This document shows positions 6,152 through 14,646 of a stretch of 42,468 nt of DNA, in pieces (within the stretch, counting starts at the first letter, position 1; every line of letters begins with the position of its first letter). The notes under the pieces were generated by a model that saw nothing but the letters and a program-made list of their open reading frames with translations, searched no databases and was not told where the DNA came from. The position numbers and the translations under genes are program-made. Source of the stretch: Sphingomonadales bacterium Ga0077531 (lineage in GTDB: Bacteria; Pseudomonadota; Alphaproteobacteria; Sphingomonadales; Sphingomonadaceae); contig LNED01000043.1 of NCBI GenBank assembly GCA_001464915.1, positions 1-42,468 on the forward strand, read 5' to 3'.

Positions 6152-7882
6152 ATGACAGCCATGGACACTCTGCGCGGCACCTTCGATTCCGGCGATTCCG
6201 CCGATCGGGGCTGGGACGCATCCGAAGAGGAAAGTGCTGACCCGGCCAGCCGCCGCGATCTTCCGCCCGAATCCATCGGGCAGGACGAGCGCCGGATGCA
6301 GGTACGCGCCTATAATCACTGGGCCGGCTTGCTGGGCGAACGGATGTTCCCCAATATCGAAGACCTTGAGCCGCTGCATCTGCCCGATTTCGGGCCGTAC
6401 AGCGTGCTGCTCGACTTCTCGCTTGGGATCGATAACCCGGTGGTGCGCTTCCTCGGCGAAACCCTGGCGCGCGAATGCAACGCCGATGGGGCAGCGATCA
6501 CCCGGCTATCCGACGTACCGCCGCGTTCGCTGCTGAGCCGGATCACCGATCATTACATGCAGATCCTCGCCAATCAGGCGCCGATCGGGTTCGAGGCCGA
6601 ATTCGTCAATCAACGCGGCGCGGCGATCCTGTATCGCGGCATTCTGCTGCCCTATTCGAGCGACGATGAGACGATCGATTTCATCTATGGCGTGATCAAT
6701 TGGAAAGAAATGGCTGACCAGCTGACCGCGGATGAACTGCTGCTCGAAATCGATCAGGCACTGGAGCTTGGGGCCGAGCTTGAAATGGACGACGAAGCGC
6801 CGCTGCGCGCGGCCGAGCCGGTGACCGATTGGGCCGATTCCCCCGCGCATGAGGATGGTTCTGTGACAGCCAAGCCTGATTATACAGCTGCGCTCTCTGG
6901 CAATTACAGCGCCGAGTTCGGCGGTGAGTTTGGCGCTGAAACTGGCGACGAATTTGGGGCGGATTTCGCCAATGTCGCCCCGCTCGACAGCGTGCCTGCC
7001 GACAGCGCTGCGCTGCACGATCTGCCGTTGCCCGATTTCGGACATTACGCGCTGGATGATGACGAGGAAGAATACGACGAGGACGAAGGCGAGGCTGAAA
7101 ACCCCGCCTACAACTTCGCCAGCCTGGCCGATTACATCGAACCCCCGGTCAAAAAAGCGATCGACCTGTCGGAGTTCGCGCTTGATCCGGTTGCCGTGGA
7201 CGATTTCGACCATGATTACGCCGACCAAACCGATGCGGAACCGTTCGAAGATGCGTTGATCGACGATCTGTCCGCTGATGCAGGCCTATATGATTGCCTC
7301 GCTTCGGCGCGTGAATTGGCGCGCAATGCCGACAACACCGAAGACCGCAGCCGCAGCGCGCTTTATGCAGCGGTCAGCCGCGCCTATGACTTCTCGCTCG
7401 CCGCCGAAGCCGCGCCGGAAGATTACGCCGAACTGATCGCCGAAAGCGGCCTCACCGTGCAAGACCGCGCGCCGATGACCCCAGTGGTCAAGCTCGTGTT
7501 CGGGCATGATTACGACAAGACCCGCCTGACCGAATATGCCGCCGTGCTGACCCACGCGCACCGCCTGCAATTGCAGCGCGGCAGCCTGGCCACCTTCCTC
7601 ACCGAGGTTGATGGCGGGGTGAAGGCGGTGGTCAAGGCCGAACGCCGCCTGCGCCGCGAGGAACAGGGCAAGCCGGTCGAAGACGCCGCCGCCGTGCGCG
7701 AGGCGCTGGCGCAGCAGCTGCGCGCGCTGGAAGCGATCACGCTGGAGGAATTGGACGGGGCGGGTTCCGAATTCGCGCTGGTGCTGATCCGCCGCGACGA
7801 AATCGGCTGCACCGAGATCCTTGGCGAGGTGCCCGAAGACATTGGCCTGATCGAGCGCGCAGCGCGCAAACTGGTCGGGTAA
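6152..7882 (+). CDS. Large acidic PAS-like domain protein, function unknown
   Basis: This is a 576-residue protein from the ATG at 6152, preceded by AAAAGGGG. Residues of about 45-190 resemble the PAS_5-type fold seen in alphaproteobacterial sensor proteins (PVVRFLGETLARECN, then FIYGVINWKEMA). The middle third is strongly acidic and low-complexity (DDDEEEYDEDEGEAEN) and contains a short repeat of the form EFGxEFGA. The C-terminal 180 residues are helical and charged (VVKAERRLRREEQGK). There is no kinase, cyclase or HTH motif and no membrane segment. It may be a cytoplasmic scaffold or sensor. The family is not one I can name with certainty. Confidence 0.7.
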   Translation: MTAMDTLRGTFDSGDSADRGWDASEEESADPASRRDLPPESIGQDERRMQVRAYNHWAGLLGERMFPNIEDLEPLHLPDFGPYSVLLDFSLGIDNPVVRFLGETLARECNADGAAITRLSDVPPRSLLSRITDHYMQILANQAPIGFEAEFVNQRGAAILYRGILLPYSSDDETIDFIYGVINWKEMADQLTADELLLEIDQALELGAELEMDDEAPLRAAEPVTDWADSPAHEDGSVTAKPDYTAALSGNYSAEFGGEFGAETGDEFGADFANVAPLDSVPADSAALHDLPLPDFGHYALDDDEEEYDEDEGEAENPAYNFASLADYIEPPVKKAIDLSEFALDPVAVDDFDHDYADQTDAEPFEDALIDDLSADAGLYDCLASARELARNADNTEDRSRSALYAAVSRAYDFSLAAEAAPEDYAELIAESGLTVQDRAPMTPVVKLVFGHDYDKTRLTEYAAVLTHAHRLQLQRGSLATFLTEVDGGVKAVVKAERRLRREEQGKPVEDAAAVREALAQQLRALEAITLEELDGAGSEFALVLIRRDEIGCTEILGEVPEDIGLIERAARKLVG

Positions 7883-7942
7883 AGGCCGCCGCACACACCG
7901 CTTCACTTTGCGTTCAGCCGCGAGTCCGGTAGGGTGGCCGCA

Positions 7943-9310
7943 ATGCGCAGCCGCCCTTCCCTTTTCGTCCAAACCGCCGCGCTGCTGGCCTGCGCGGTGA
8001 TCGCCGCGCAGCCGGTGGCCGCGCAATCGATCCTGCGCGATGCCGAGACCGAACAGCTGCTGCTCGACATGGCCGCCCCGCTGGTCGAGGCGAGCGAGCT
8101 TGAGCCCGGCAATGTCGAGCTGGTGTTGATCAATGACGGCTCGATCAACGCCTTTGTGGCGGGCGGGCAGGCGATCTACGTCCACTCGGGCCTGATCAAC
8201 GAGGCCGAAACCGCCAACGAAGTGCAAGGCGTGCTCGCGCACGAATTGGGCCACATTACCGCTGGCCATGCCGTGCGGTTTGATGAACGCACCAAAGCGG
8301 CCAACAATATCTCGATCCTGTCGCTGCTACTCGGCGTCGGTGCGGCGCTGGCCGGCGCGGGCGATGCGGCGATCGGCGTGATTGCGGCGGGACAGCAGGC
8401 CGCGCTGGGCAGTTTTCTGTCGTTCAACCGCGATCAGGAAGCATCCACCGATCTGGCCGGTGCGCGTTATCTTTCGGGCGCGGGGATCACCGGCGCGGGA
8501 ATGATCAAGTTCTTTGAACGCCTGCGCAATAACGAGATTCGCGCCGGGTACAGCCAGGCCGATGAAGCCGCCTATGCCCGCACCCACCCGCTGTCAGGTG
8601 ACCGGATTCAGGTGCTGCGCGGGCTGCTCGATGATGACCCGGCGTGGGATACTCCACCCGATCCGGTGTTGCAGGAACGCTTCGTGCGGGCGCGGGCCAA
8701 GCTCTATGGCTATCTGGCTGAACCGCGCCGCACGCTGGCGTTCTTCCCCCCGCGCGATACCAGCGTTCCGGCGCGTTACGCCCGCGCCTATGCCTATCAC
8801 AAGGATGCGCAGATCGACATGGCGCTGGCTGAAGCCGACGCGCTGTTGGCCGCTGAGCCGGATAACCCCTATTTCCTGGAATTGAAGGGCCAAGTGCTGC
8901 TCGAATCCGGGCGCCCGCTGGAGGCGTTGGCGCCGCTGCGCCGCGCGGTTGAACTGAGCCGCGCGCATCCGCTGATTGCAGGCATCCTTGGCCACGCGCT
9001 GATCGCGACCGAAAATCAGGCCAATTTCGCCGAGGCCGAAAACGTGCTGCGCGCGTCGGTGCAACGCGATCGGTTCAACCCGTTTGCGTGGTATCAGCTG
9101 GGCGTAGTCTATGCCGCGCGCGGCGATATTCCGCGTGCGCGGTTGGCCAGCGCCGAACAGCAGGTGATGAACCGCCGCTATCCCGAAGCGCTCCAGAACG
9201 CGCAGGCCGCCGAGGCTTACCTGCCCTATGGCTCGCCCGATTGGATCCGCGCACAGGATATTGCCCTGCAAGCCCGCGGCGAACTGGAACGCGCGCGCGA
9301 CCGGCGTTAG
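7943..9310 (+). CDS. Secreted M48 family metalloprotease with TPR-like C-terminus (BepA-like)
   Basis: This 455-residue protein has a signal peptide ending near AQPVAAQS. The zinc site is complete: H100-E101-x2-H104 (AHELGHITAGH) and the third ligand E166 in DQEASTDLAG with D170. A glycine-rich hydrophobic segment (LLLGVGAALAGAG) lies between. Residues of about 270-440 form helical TPR-like repeats (EADALLAAEPDNPYFLELKG). BepA-type proteases work in the periplasm on outer-membrane protein assembly. ATG 7943 is preferred over GTG 7934. It starts 60 bp after the PAS-like gene and 36 bp before the DsbA-like gene. Confidence 0.92.
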   Translation: MRSRPSLFVQTAALLACAVIAAQPVAAQSILRDAETEQLLLDMAAPLVEASELEPGNVELVLINDGSINAFVAGGQAIYVHSGLINEAETANEVQGVLAHELGHITAGHAVRFDERTKAANNISILSLLLGVGAALAGAGDAAIGVIAAGQQAALGSFLSFNRDQEASTDLAGARYLSGAGITGAGMIKFFERLRNNEIRAGYSQADEAAYARTHPLSGDRIQVLRGLLDDDPAWDTPPDPVLQERFVRARAKLYGYLAEPRRTLAFFPPRDTSVPARYARAYAYHKDAQIDMALAEADALLAAEPDNPYFLELKGQVLLESGRPLEALAPLRRAVELSRAHPLIAGILGHALIATENQANFAEAENVLRASVQRDRFNPFAWYQLGVVYAARGDIPRARLASAEQQVMNRRYPEALQNAQAAEAYLPYGSPDWIRAQDIALQARGELERARDRR

Positions 9311-9346
9311 GCTGAAGCTTGCTTTCCCATTGCTAACGGAACCCTG

Positions 9347-10075
9347 ATGGACACGCCCCCACCTCCCGCCGAAACGCCTTCGGCCCTGCGCCACACCTTG
9401 CTGACCGCGCTGCTGGCTTTGGTGTTCGGGTTTCTGGGCGCGGCGACCTGGTCGTATTCTGGCCTCGCCGATAACCGCACCCGCGCGTTCCTGATGACCA
9501 ATCCCGATGTGCTGCCGCAGATGGCGCAGGCCTATCAGGAACAGGAAGCGGGCAAGCGGCTGGCGGAAATGGGGGATGAAGTGTTCACCGCCTTTCCCGG
9601 CGCAGTGCTCGGCAATCCTAACGGCAAGCGCGTGCTGGTCGAATTCAGCGATTACAATTGCACCTTCTGCGAAGCGAGCGTGAAGGATGTGAAGCGGTTG
9701 GTGGCTGAAGACCCCGATCTGAAGGTCGTGATCCGCGAATGGCCGATCTTTGAAGGCAGCGACGTAACCGCGCGGATGGCGCTGGCCGCCGCGATGCAGG
9801 GCAAATACGCCGCGTTCCACGACGCGATGTTCAAGGCCGGCGATGTGACCGCCGCAGCGCAGGCCGCCGGGCTCGACATGGCCCGCGCCGAAGCCGACGC
9901 CGCATCGCAAGCAGTATCGACCGAGATTGCCCGCAACCTTGAATATGCGCAGGCGCTCGGTTTCACCGGCACCCCGGCATGGGTCGCGGGCGACACGCCG
10001 ATGGGCGGCATGGTCGGGTACGACAAGCTCAAGTCCGTTCTTGCCGAAGCCAAAAGCGGCGACGAGGCGGGTTGA
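9347..10075 (+). CDS. DsbA family thioredoxin-like protein, membrane-anchored
   Basis: In this 242-residue protein a single hydrophobic helix at about 17-35 (LLTALLALVFGFLGAA) acts as signal anchor. The thioredoxin fold follows, with CxxC at C105-T-F-C108 (DYNCTFCEAS) and the cis-Pro loop GFTGTPAW. This resembles the ScsC/DsbA-like group with an N-terminal helical extension (FLMTNPDVLPQMAQAYQ). It likely oxidises or isomerises disulfides in the periplasm. It lies between two M48 protease genes, and its stop shares one base with the next ATG. Confidence 0.9.
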   Translation: MDTPPPPAETPSALRHTLLTALLALVFGFLGAATWSYSGLADNRTRAFLMTNPDVLPQMAQAYQEQEAGKRLAEMGDEVFTAFPGAVLGNPNGKRVLVEFSDYNCTFCEASVKDVKRLVAEDPDLKVVIREWPIFEGSDVTARMALAAAMQGKYAAFHDAMFKAGDVTAAAQAAGLDMARAEADAASQAVSTEIARNLEYAQALGFTGTPAWVAGDTPMGGMVGYDKLKSVLAEAKSGDEAG

Positions 10076-11070
10076 TGGGCGCCTTACGGGCGGCGATCAG
10101 CTTGGGCGGGGCTCTGCTGCTGGGGACGCCGCTCGCCGCGCAGGTCAACTACGCTGCCGAACGCGCTGCCATTGCCCGCTATCAGGACGCAGACCAACGC
10201 TTGCAGGATGTGGGCTGGCAATTGGCGCGCGGCAATGTCGGGTTTTGCCCGCGCGTGGTTCCGTCCATCGGGCTGCAATTGCAGGACATGGCGAGTTACG
10301 GCGCGCCCGCGATTGCGCGTGCGGCGCTGGGCCTCAAGGGTGATTTTGCCGTCCAGACCGCCGCGCGCGGATCGCCCGCCGCCGCTTCGGGCGCATTCAC
10401 CCGCAACCGCGAAATCACCGCGCTCGACCGGCTCGACCCCAACATTTGGGCGGCGAACGGCGCGATGAACTGGCAGAGGCTGGTGTTGGCGCATGACCAT
10501 GTCGAAGCAATGCTGACCGAACATGGCGGCATCGCGGTTGGCTTTGCCGATGGGGCCGAAGCGCGCGTGCAGCCGGTTGAGATCTGCGCCACCCGCTTCG
10601 AACTGCTGGGCGAAGGCAAGACGGCAGTGGCCGATGGCGCCCGCGTGGTGATCGGGATCGATTTCCCCGCCTTCGCCTATGGCGAGCCCGAATTTGCCGC
10701 GCTGGTCGCGCACGAACTTGCGCACAACGTGCTGGGCCATGACGCATGGCTCGACACCAATGGCCGCAGCCGCAAGCACGTGCGCCGCACCGAACGCGAA
10801 GCCGACCGGTTGATGCCGTGGCTGCTGGCCAATGCCGGCTATGATCCCGCCGCCGCCGTCAACTTCATGCAGCAATGGGGATCGAAGCATGACGCCGGGA
10901 TCCTGAAGGTGCGCAAGCATGATGGCTGGGACGAGCGCGCTGAATTCATGGCGGCTGAATTGCCGCTGATCCGTGAGGTGATGGCGCGCGACGGCAAGGC
11001 CGATTGGCGGGCCCATTTCCGCCGTGAGATCGTACCGGGCGGCGGCCTCGCCCCGGATCCCAAGCGGTGA
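10075..11070 (+). CDS. Second secreted M48-type zinc metalloprotease
   Basis: This is a 331-residue protein beginning MGALRAAISLGGALLLGTPLAA, a signal peptide. The zinc motif is H213-E214-x2-H217 (VAHELAHNVLGHD), with the third ligand probably E240 in TEREADRL. There are no TPR repeats. Two Cys residues, C59 and C171, could form the disulfide made by the adjacent DsbA-like protein. The ATG overlaps the upstream TGA (TGATG). The substrate is unknown. The trio reads as an envelope quality-control set, by inference from gene order. Confidence 0.85.
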   Translation: MGALRAAISLGGALLLGTPLAAQVNYAAERAAIARYQDADQRLQDVGWQLARGNVGFCPRVVPSIGLQLQDMASYGAPAIARAALGLKGDFAVQTAARGSPAAASGAFTRNREITALDRLDPNIWAANGAMNWQRLVLAHDHVEAMLTEHGGIAVGFADGAEARVQPVEICATRFELLGEGKTAVADGARVVIGIDFPAFAYGEPEFAALVAHELAHNVLGHDAWLDTNGRSRKHVRRTEREADRLMPWLLANAGYDPAAAVNFMQQWGSKHDAGILKVRKHDGWDERAEFMAAELPLIREVMARDGKADWRAHFRREIVPGGGLAPDPKR

Positions 11071-11144
11071 TCCGTGTCCCGCCAGCGGCCGCAAGCGCAA
11101 ATTGCCGTGCCGTTTGCGACGAAATGCGTTAGACCTCCCCGATT

Positions 11145-12416
11145 ATGGCAGTGCTTCAGATCCAGGCGGCGCCGTTCTTTGCGAGCAAGAACCGGGCGTT
11201 CTGGAACCTCCAGCTGGCGGGCTGGGGCGGGGCATTTGTGCTGCGCTCCGTTTCGGCCGTGGCGAACGGCCAGCCGCTCGATATCCTCGCGCTGATTCTG
11301 GTCACCACCATTACCGGCTTTTCGATCAGCCTAATCCTGTCGGTGATCTATCGCCAGCTGATCCGCCAGCAGCCGCTGATCACTTGGGGTGTGACCGCGC
11401 TGGTGCTGTTTGTGGCGGTGGTGCTGCACGCATCAATCGATGCCTGGGTGCAGGGGGTCTATTACGCCGCCAGCCGCGAGACGACCTTCGCCCAGCGCGT
11501 GATCGGCTTGCTCTACCTCCCGCTCACCCTGCTCGGCGGGTGGAGCGCGCTGTATTACGCGATCAATTTCTTCCTGACGGTGGAACAGCAGGCTGACCGG
11601 CTCGAACGGTTGGAGGCGCAGGCCACCGCCGCGCAGCTGGCGATGCTGCGCTATCAGCTCAACCCGCATTTCCTGTTCAACACGCTGAATTCAATCAGCA
11701 CGCTGGTGCTTTTGAAGCAGACCGAACCCGCCAACGCGATGCTCACCCGGCTATCGGGCTTTCTGCGTCACACGCTGGTGGCCGAACCCGGCAGTCAGGT
11801 GACATTGGCGCAGGAGATTGAGACCTTGCAGCTCTATCTCGACATCGAACGGATGCGGTTTGAAGAACGGCTGCGCACCCATTTCGACATTGATGATGCC
11901 GCGCTGGCCGCGCAGCTGCCTTCGATGCTGCTGCAACCGCTGGTCGAAAACGCGATCAAATATGCCGTCAGCACTCAGGAAGAAGGCGCGCGCATCTCGC
12001 TTACCGCGCGGGTGATTGGTGATCGGCTGCGGCTGACGGTGGAGGATACCGGCCCGGGGGTGGATGAACCGCTGTTGTTCCAGACGATGGACGCCGCCGA
12101 ACTGCGCGCCGATATCCGCGCCAATATCCTCTCGGGTCAGACGCCGGGCCAAATGCCGGGGCGCCCGGTATCGACCGGCGTCGGGCTCACCAACATCCGC
12201 AATCGCCTGATGCAGGCATACGGCGACGCACACGTATTTGAAACCCGATCGGAGGCCGGGGGCGGCTTTACGGTGATGATCGAAATCCCCTTCACCCGGG
12301 CTGATGTGACTGAACCCGTTCCCATCGCTGCCCCCGCAGCGGCTGGAATCGGCGGCAATGTCGTCCCCCTATCCCCCCCGCCCCCCCAACAACGATCAAT
12401 CGGAACCCCCGCATGA
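11145..12416 (+). CDS. LytS-type sensor histidine kinase
   Basis: This is a 423-residue kinase. The N-terminal membrane domain has about four helices (residues 22-40, 47-68, 80-98 and 120-143). A short coiled linker leads to the His_kinase domain with phospho-acceptor H175 (QLNPHFLFNTLNSIS), then HATPase_c with the N-box LVENAIKYA and G-box DTGPGVDE and GVGLTNIRNRL. The C-terminal tail is Pro-rich and encoded by two C7 tracts. The stop overlaps the start of the regulator gene by 4 bp (ATGA), a cognate two-component pair. There is no recognisable extracellular ligand domain, so the stimulus is unknown. Confidence 0.93.
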   Translation: MAVLQIQAAPFFASKNRAFWNLQLAGWGGAFVLRSVSAVANGQPLDILALILVTTITGFSISLILSVIYRQLIRQQPLITWGVTALVLFVAVVLHASIDAWVQGVYYAASRETTFAQRVIGLLYLPLTLLGGWSALYYAINFFLTVEQQADRLERLEAQATAAQLAMLRYQLNPHFLFNTLNSISTLVLLKQTEPANAMLTRLSGFLRHTLVAEPGSQVTLAQEIETLQLYLDIERMRFEERLRTHFDIDDAALAAQLPSMLLQPLVENAIKYAVSTQEEGARISLTARVIGDRLRLTVEDTGPGVDEPLLFQTMDAAELRADIRANILSGQTPGQMPGRPVSTGVGLTNIRNRLMQAYGDAHVFETRSEAGGGFTVMIEIPFTRADVTEPVPIAAPAAAGIGGNVVPLSPPPPQQRSIGTPA

Positions 12417-13219
12417 CCATCAGAACCATCCTTGTCGATGACGAGAAGCTCGCGATCCAGGGCCTGCAATTGCGTCTCGCCCCGTTTGAGGATGTCGAGA
12501 TCATCGACACCTGCGCCAACGGCCGCGAAGCGATCCGCAAGATCAAGACCGAAAAGCCCGATCTTGTCTTCCTCGACATCCAGATGCCCGGATTTGACGG
12601 GTTTTCCGTGGTCAAGGGTGTGATGGAGATCGAACCGCCGCTGTTCGTGTTCGTCACCGCCTACGAAGAACACGCGATTCGCGCGTTTGAAGCCAACGCG
12701 ATCAATTATCTGATGAAGCCGGTCGACGAACAGAAGCTGGCCGACACCATCGAACGTGTGCGCCAACGTCTGGCCGAGAAGAAATCGGCCGAAGATGCCG
12801 AACAATTGCTCGACGTGCTGGCCGAAGTCGCGCCGGATCGTGCGGCGGATTTCGTCGATACCGCCACCATTTCGCCGGAAAGCGCCGACCGCTTTGAAAA
12901 GCTGATCAACATCAAGGATCGCGGCCAGATTTTCCGGGTCGAGGTCGACACCATCGAACATATCGAGGCGGCGGGCGATTACATGATCATCTCCACCGGC
13001 GACAATTCGCTGGTGCTGCGCGAGACGATGAAGGATCTGGAACGCCGGTTGGACCCGCGCAAATTCCAGCGGGTGCACCGCTCGACCATCGTGAACCTCG
13101 ATCTGGTGCGGCAGGTAAAGCCCCATACCAACGGCGAATGCTTCCTCGTGCTGGAAAGCGGCGCCGAGGTGAAGGTTTCGCGGTCTTACAGAGATGTGGT
13201 GGCGAGGTTTGTGCACTGA
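12413..13219 (+). CDS. LytTR family response regulator
   Basis: This is a 268-residue protein. The receiver domain, residues 1-122, has the acidic pocket D9/D10 (LVDDEK), phospho-acceptor D55 (LVFLDIQMPG), the T/A switch VTAYEEHA and K108 (MKPVDE). A charged helical linker follows. The C-terminal LytTR DNA-binding domain lies at about 162-268 (RVEVDTIEHIEAAGDYM, FQRVHRSTIVNLD, EVKVSRSYR). It is the partner of the overlapping kinase. LytTR proteins bind tandem direct repeats in promoters; no target is evident here. Confidence 0.95.
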   Translation: MTIRTILVDDEKLAIQGLQLRLAPFEDVEIIDTCANGREAIRKIKTEKPDLVFLDIQMPGFDGFSVVKGVMEIEPPLFVFVTAYEEHAIRAFEANAINYLMKPVDEQKLADTIERVRQRLAEKKSAEDAEQLLDVLAEVAPDRAADFVDTATISPESADRFEKLINIKDRGQIFRVEVDTIEHIEAAGDYMIISTGDNSLVLRETMKDLERRLDPRKFQRVHRSTIVNLDLVRQVKPHTNGECFLVLESGAEVKVSRSYRDVVARFVH

Positions 13220-13226
13220 TGTGTGC

Positions 13227-13325
13227 GGGGGCGCCTCCGCGCCCCCGTCCTCGGCGCTGTTCCTCCGCTACGCTCCGGGCGCCTGCGGGCGGGCAGTCGC
13301 CCTTGCGGAGCCTGCGGCTCCGTTT
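13227..13325 (+). terminator. Hairpin-rich terminator region after the LytTR gene
   Basis: Two strong hairpins stand between the regulator stop and nadC. The first is GGGGGCGC-CTCC-GCGCCCCC at 13227-13246. The second is CGGAGCC-TGC-GGCTCCG at 13306-13322, followed by TTTAA. The latter has the form of an intrinsic terminator. It ends about 12 bp before the nadC ATG, so nadC must be transcribed from within this gap or by read-through. Confidence 0.6.
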
Positions 13326-13336
13326 AATGTGCCACC

Positions 13337-14212
13337 ATGACCCAATTCACCCTCCCCGGCTTCGACCTGACCAAATTCATCCGCGAAACCCTTGCCGAAG
13401 ACCTGGGAGAAGGGCTGCCCGGCGGCGGGCGCGATGTGACTTCGGAAAGCGTGATCCCAGAGGGCGCGCGCTTTACCGGCGTGATGGACAGCCGCGATGC
13501 GATCGTGGTGGCCGGCCTGCCGCTGGCTGAGGCGTTCTTCCGCCATCTCGATCCCGATTGCGTAATCGAAACGCTGGCGCGCGATGGCGACAAGGTGCCG
13601 GCGGGCACCGATCTGATGCGGATCGAAGGCCGCGCGCGCGCGCTCCTCACTGCCGAACGCAGCGCGCTCAATATCGTGCAGCACCTGTCCGGCATCGCCA
13701 CCATGACGCAGGCCTATGTCACCGCGATGCGGGGGCCGGATGGCAACCCGGCCTGCACCTTGCTCGACACCCGCAAGACCATCCCCGGCCTGCGTTTCCT
13801 TGAGAAATACGCGACCCGGATGGGCGGCGCGCAGAACCACCGCATGGGGTTGTGGGATGCGGCGATGATTAAGGACAACCACGTCGCAGTGGCCGGTTCG
13901 GTCGGCGAAGCGGTCGCCCGCGCACGCGATGGAGGCGTCACGCGGATCATCTGCGAGGTCGACAGTCTCGACCAGATCGAACCCGCGCTGGCCGCGGGCG
14001 CGCATCACTTGCTGCTCGACAATATGGACCCCGCCACCTTGCGCGCCGCCGTCGAGCAAGTCGCAGGCCGCGTGCCGACCGAGGCGAGCGGCGGCGTGAA
14101 CCTCGATACTATCGCGGCCAAGGCGGCGAGCGGCGTCGATTACATCTCCGTGGGAAGGCTCACCCAGAGCGCGCCTGCGGCGGATATCGGGCTAGATTTC
14201 AAGCCGCTATGA
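13337..14212 (+). CDS. nadC: Nicotinate-nucleotide pyrophosphorylase (carboxylating)
   Basis: The enzyme converts quinolinate and PRPP to nicotinate mononucleotide, CO2 and PPi, in de novo NAD synthesis. The 291-residue length is normal for the family. Diagnostic motifs are ERSALNIVQHLSGIAT, DTRKTIPGLRFLEKYA, NHRMGLWDAAMIKDNH and the C-terminal EASGGVN and GVDYISVG phosphate-binding loops. The start is ATG 13337, with no strong Shine-Dalgarno. Its stop overlaps the next ATG by 4 bp. No nadA or nadB is present in this window. Confidence 0.97.
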   Translation: MTQFTLPGFDLTKFIRETLAEDLGEGLPGGGRDVTSESVIPEGARFTGVMDSRDAIVVAGLPLAEAFFRHLDPDCVIETLARDGDKVPAGTDLMRIEGRARALLTAERSALNIVQHLSGIATMTQAYVTAMRGPDGNPACTLLDTRKTIPGLRFLEKYATRMGGAQNHRMGLWDAAMIKDNHVAVAGSVGEAVARARDGGVTRIICEVDSLDQIEPALAAGAHHLLLDNMDPATLRAAVEQVAGRVPTEASGGVNLDTIAAKAASGVDYISVGRLTQSAPAADIGLDFKPL

Positions 14213-14646
14213 TCGCGCTGTCTCGCATGCGTCCGGCGAGCATCACTATCTTCGCCATCGTGTTTCTTGCCGCTGCCGTGTTGTCCTGCATCGACGGGCT
14301 GGTGCGAATCCCCGTCCAGCTTAAGGCGCAGAACACCTTCCCCTGGCTGTCGCGCGACGCGCTGATCGTGTGGCACAGCGCATGGCTCTCGATCGCGCTG
14401 ATCCCGGTCGCCATGGTGTGGCTTTCGGCAATCAAGTTCGCTCGCTGGATGGTGAGCATCATGGCGCTCGGCAAACTAGCGGGCCTGCTAATGATGTTGC
14501 CGTTGTTGCCAATGCTCGTGAGGATGCAGCCGCTCTGGCTCGCCTCGATAGTGCTCGGCGTTCCGGCTGTCGCGATGCTGTTCACCCCAGCCAGCAATCA
14601 CTGGTTCGCACACAAGGGAGGGGCTGATCCTGCGGTATTCGAATAG
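14209..14646 (+). CDS. Small integral membrane protein
   Basis: This is a 145-residue protein with four hydrophobic helices (about 12-29, 53-73, 84-104 and 110-127). A short polar N-terminus precedes the first helix and the C-terminus is hydrophilic (FTPASNHWFAHKGGADP). The start overlaps the nadC stop (ATGA), and the last 17 bp overlap the RNase T2 gene if its CTG start is right. The family is not recognised. Its coupling to nadC suggests co-expression rather than a defined NAD role. Confidence 0.7.
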   Translation: MIALSRMRPASITIFAIVFLAAAVLSCIDGLVRIPVQLKAQNTFPWLSRDALIVWHSAWLSIALIPVAMVWLSAIKFARWMVSIMALGKLAGLLMMLPLLPMLVRMQPLWLASIVLGVPAVAMLFTPASNHWFAHKGGADPAVFE

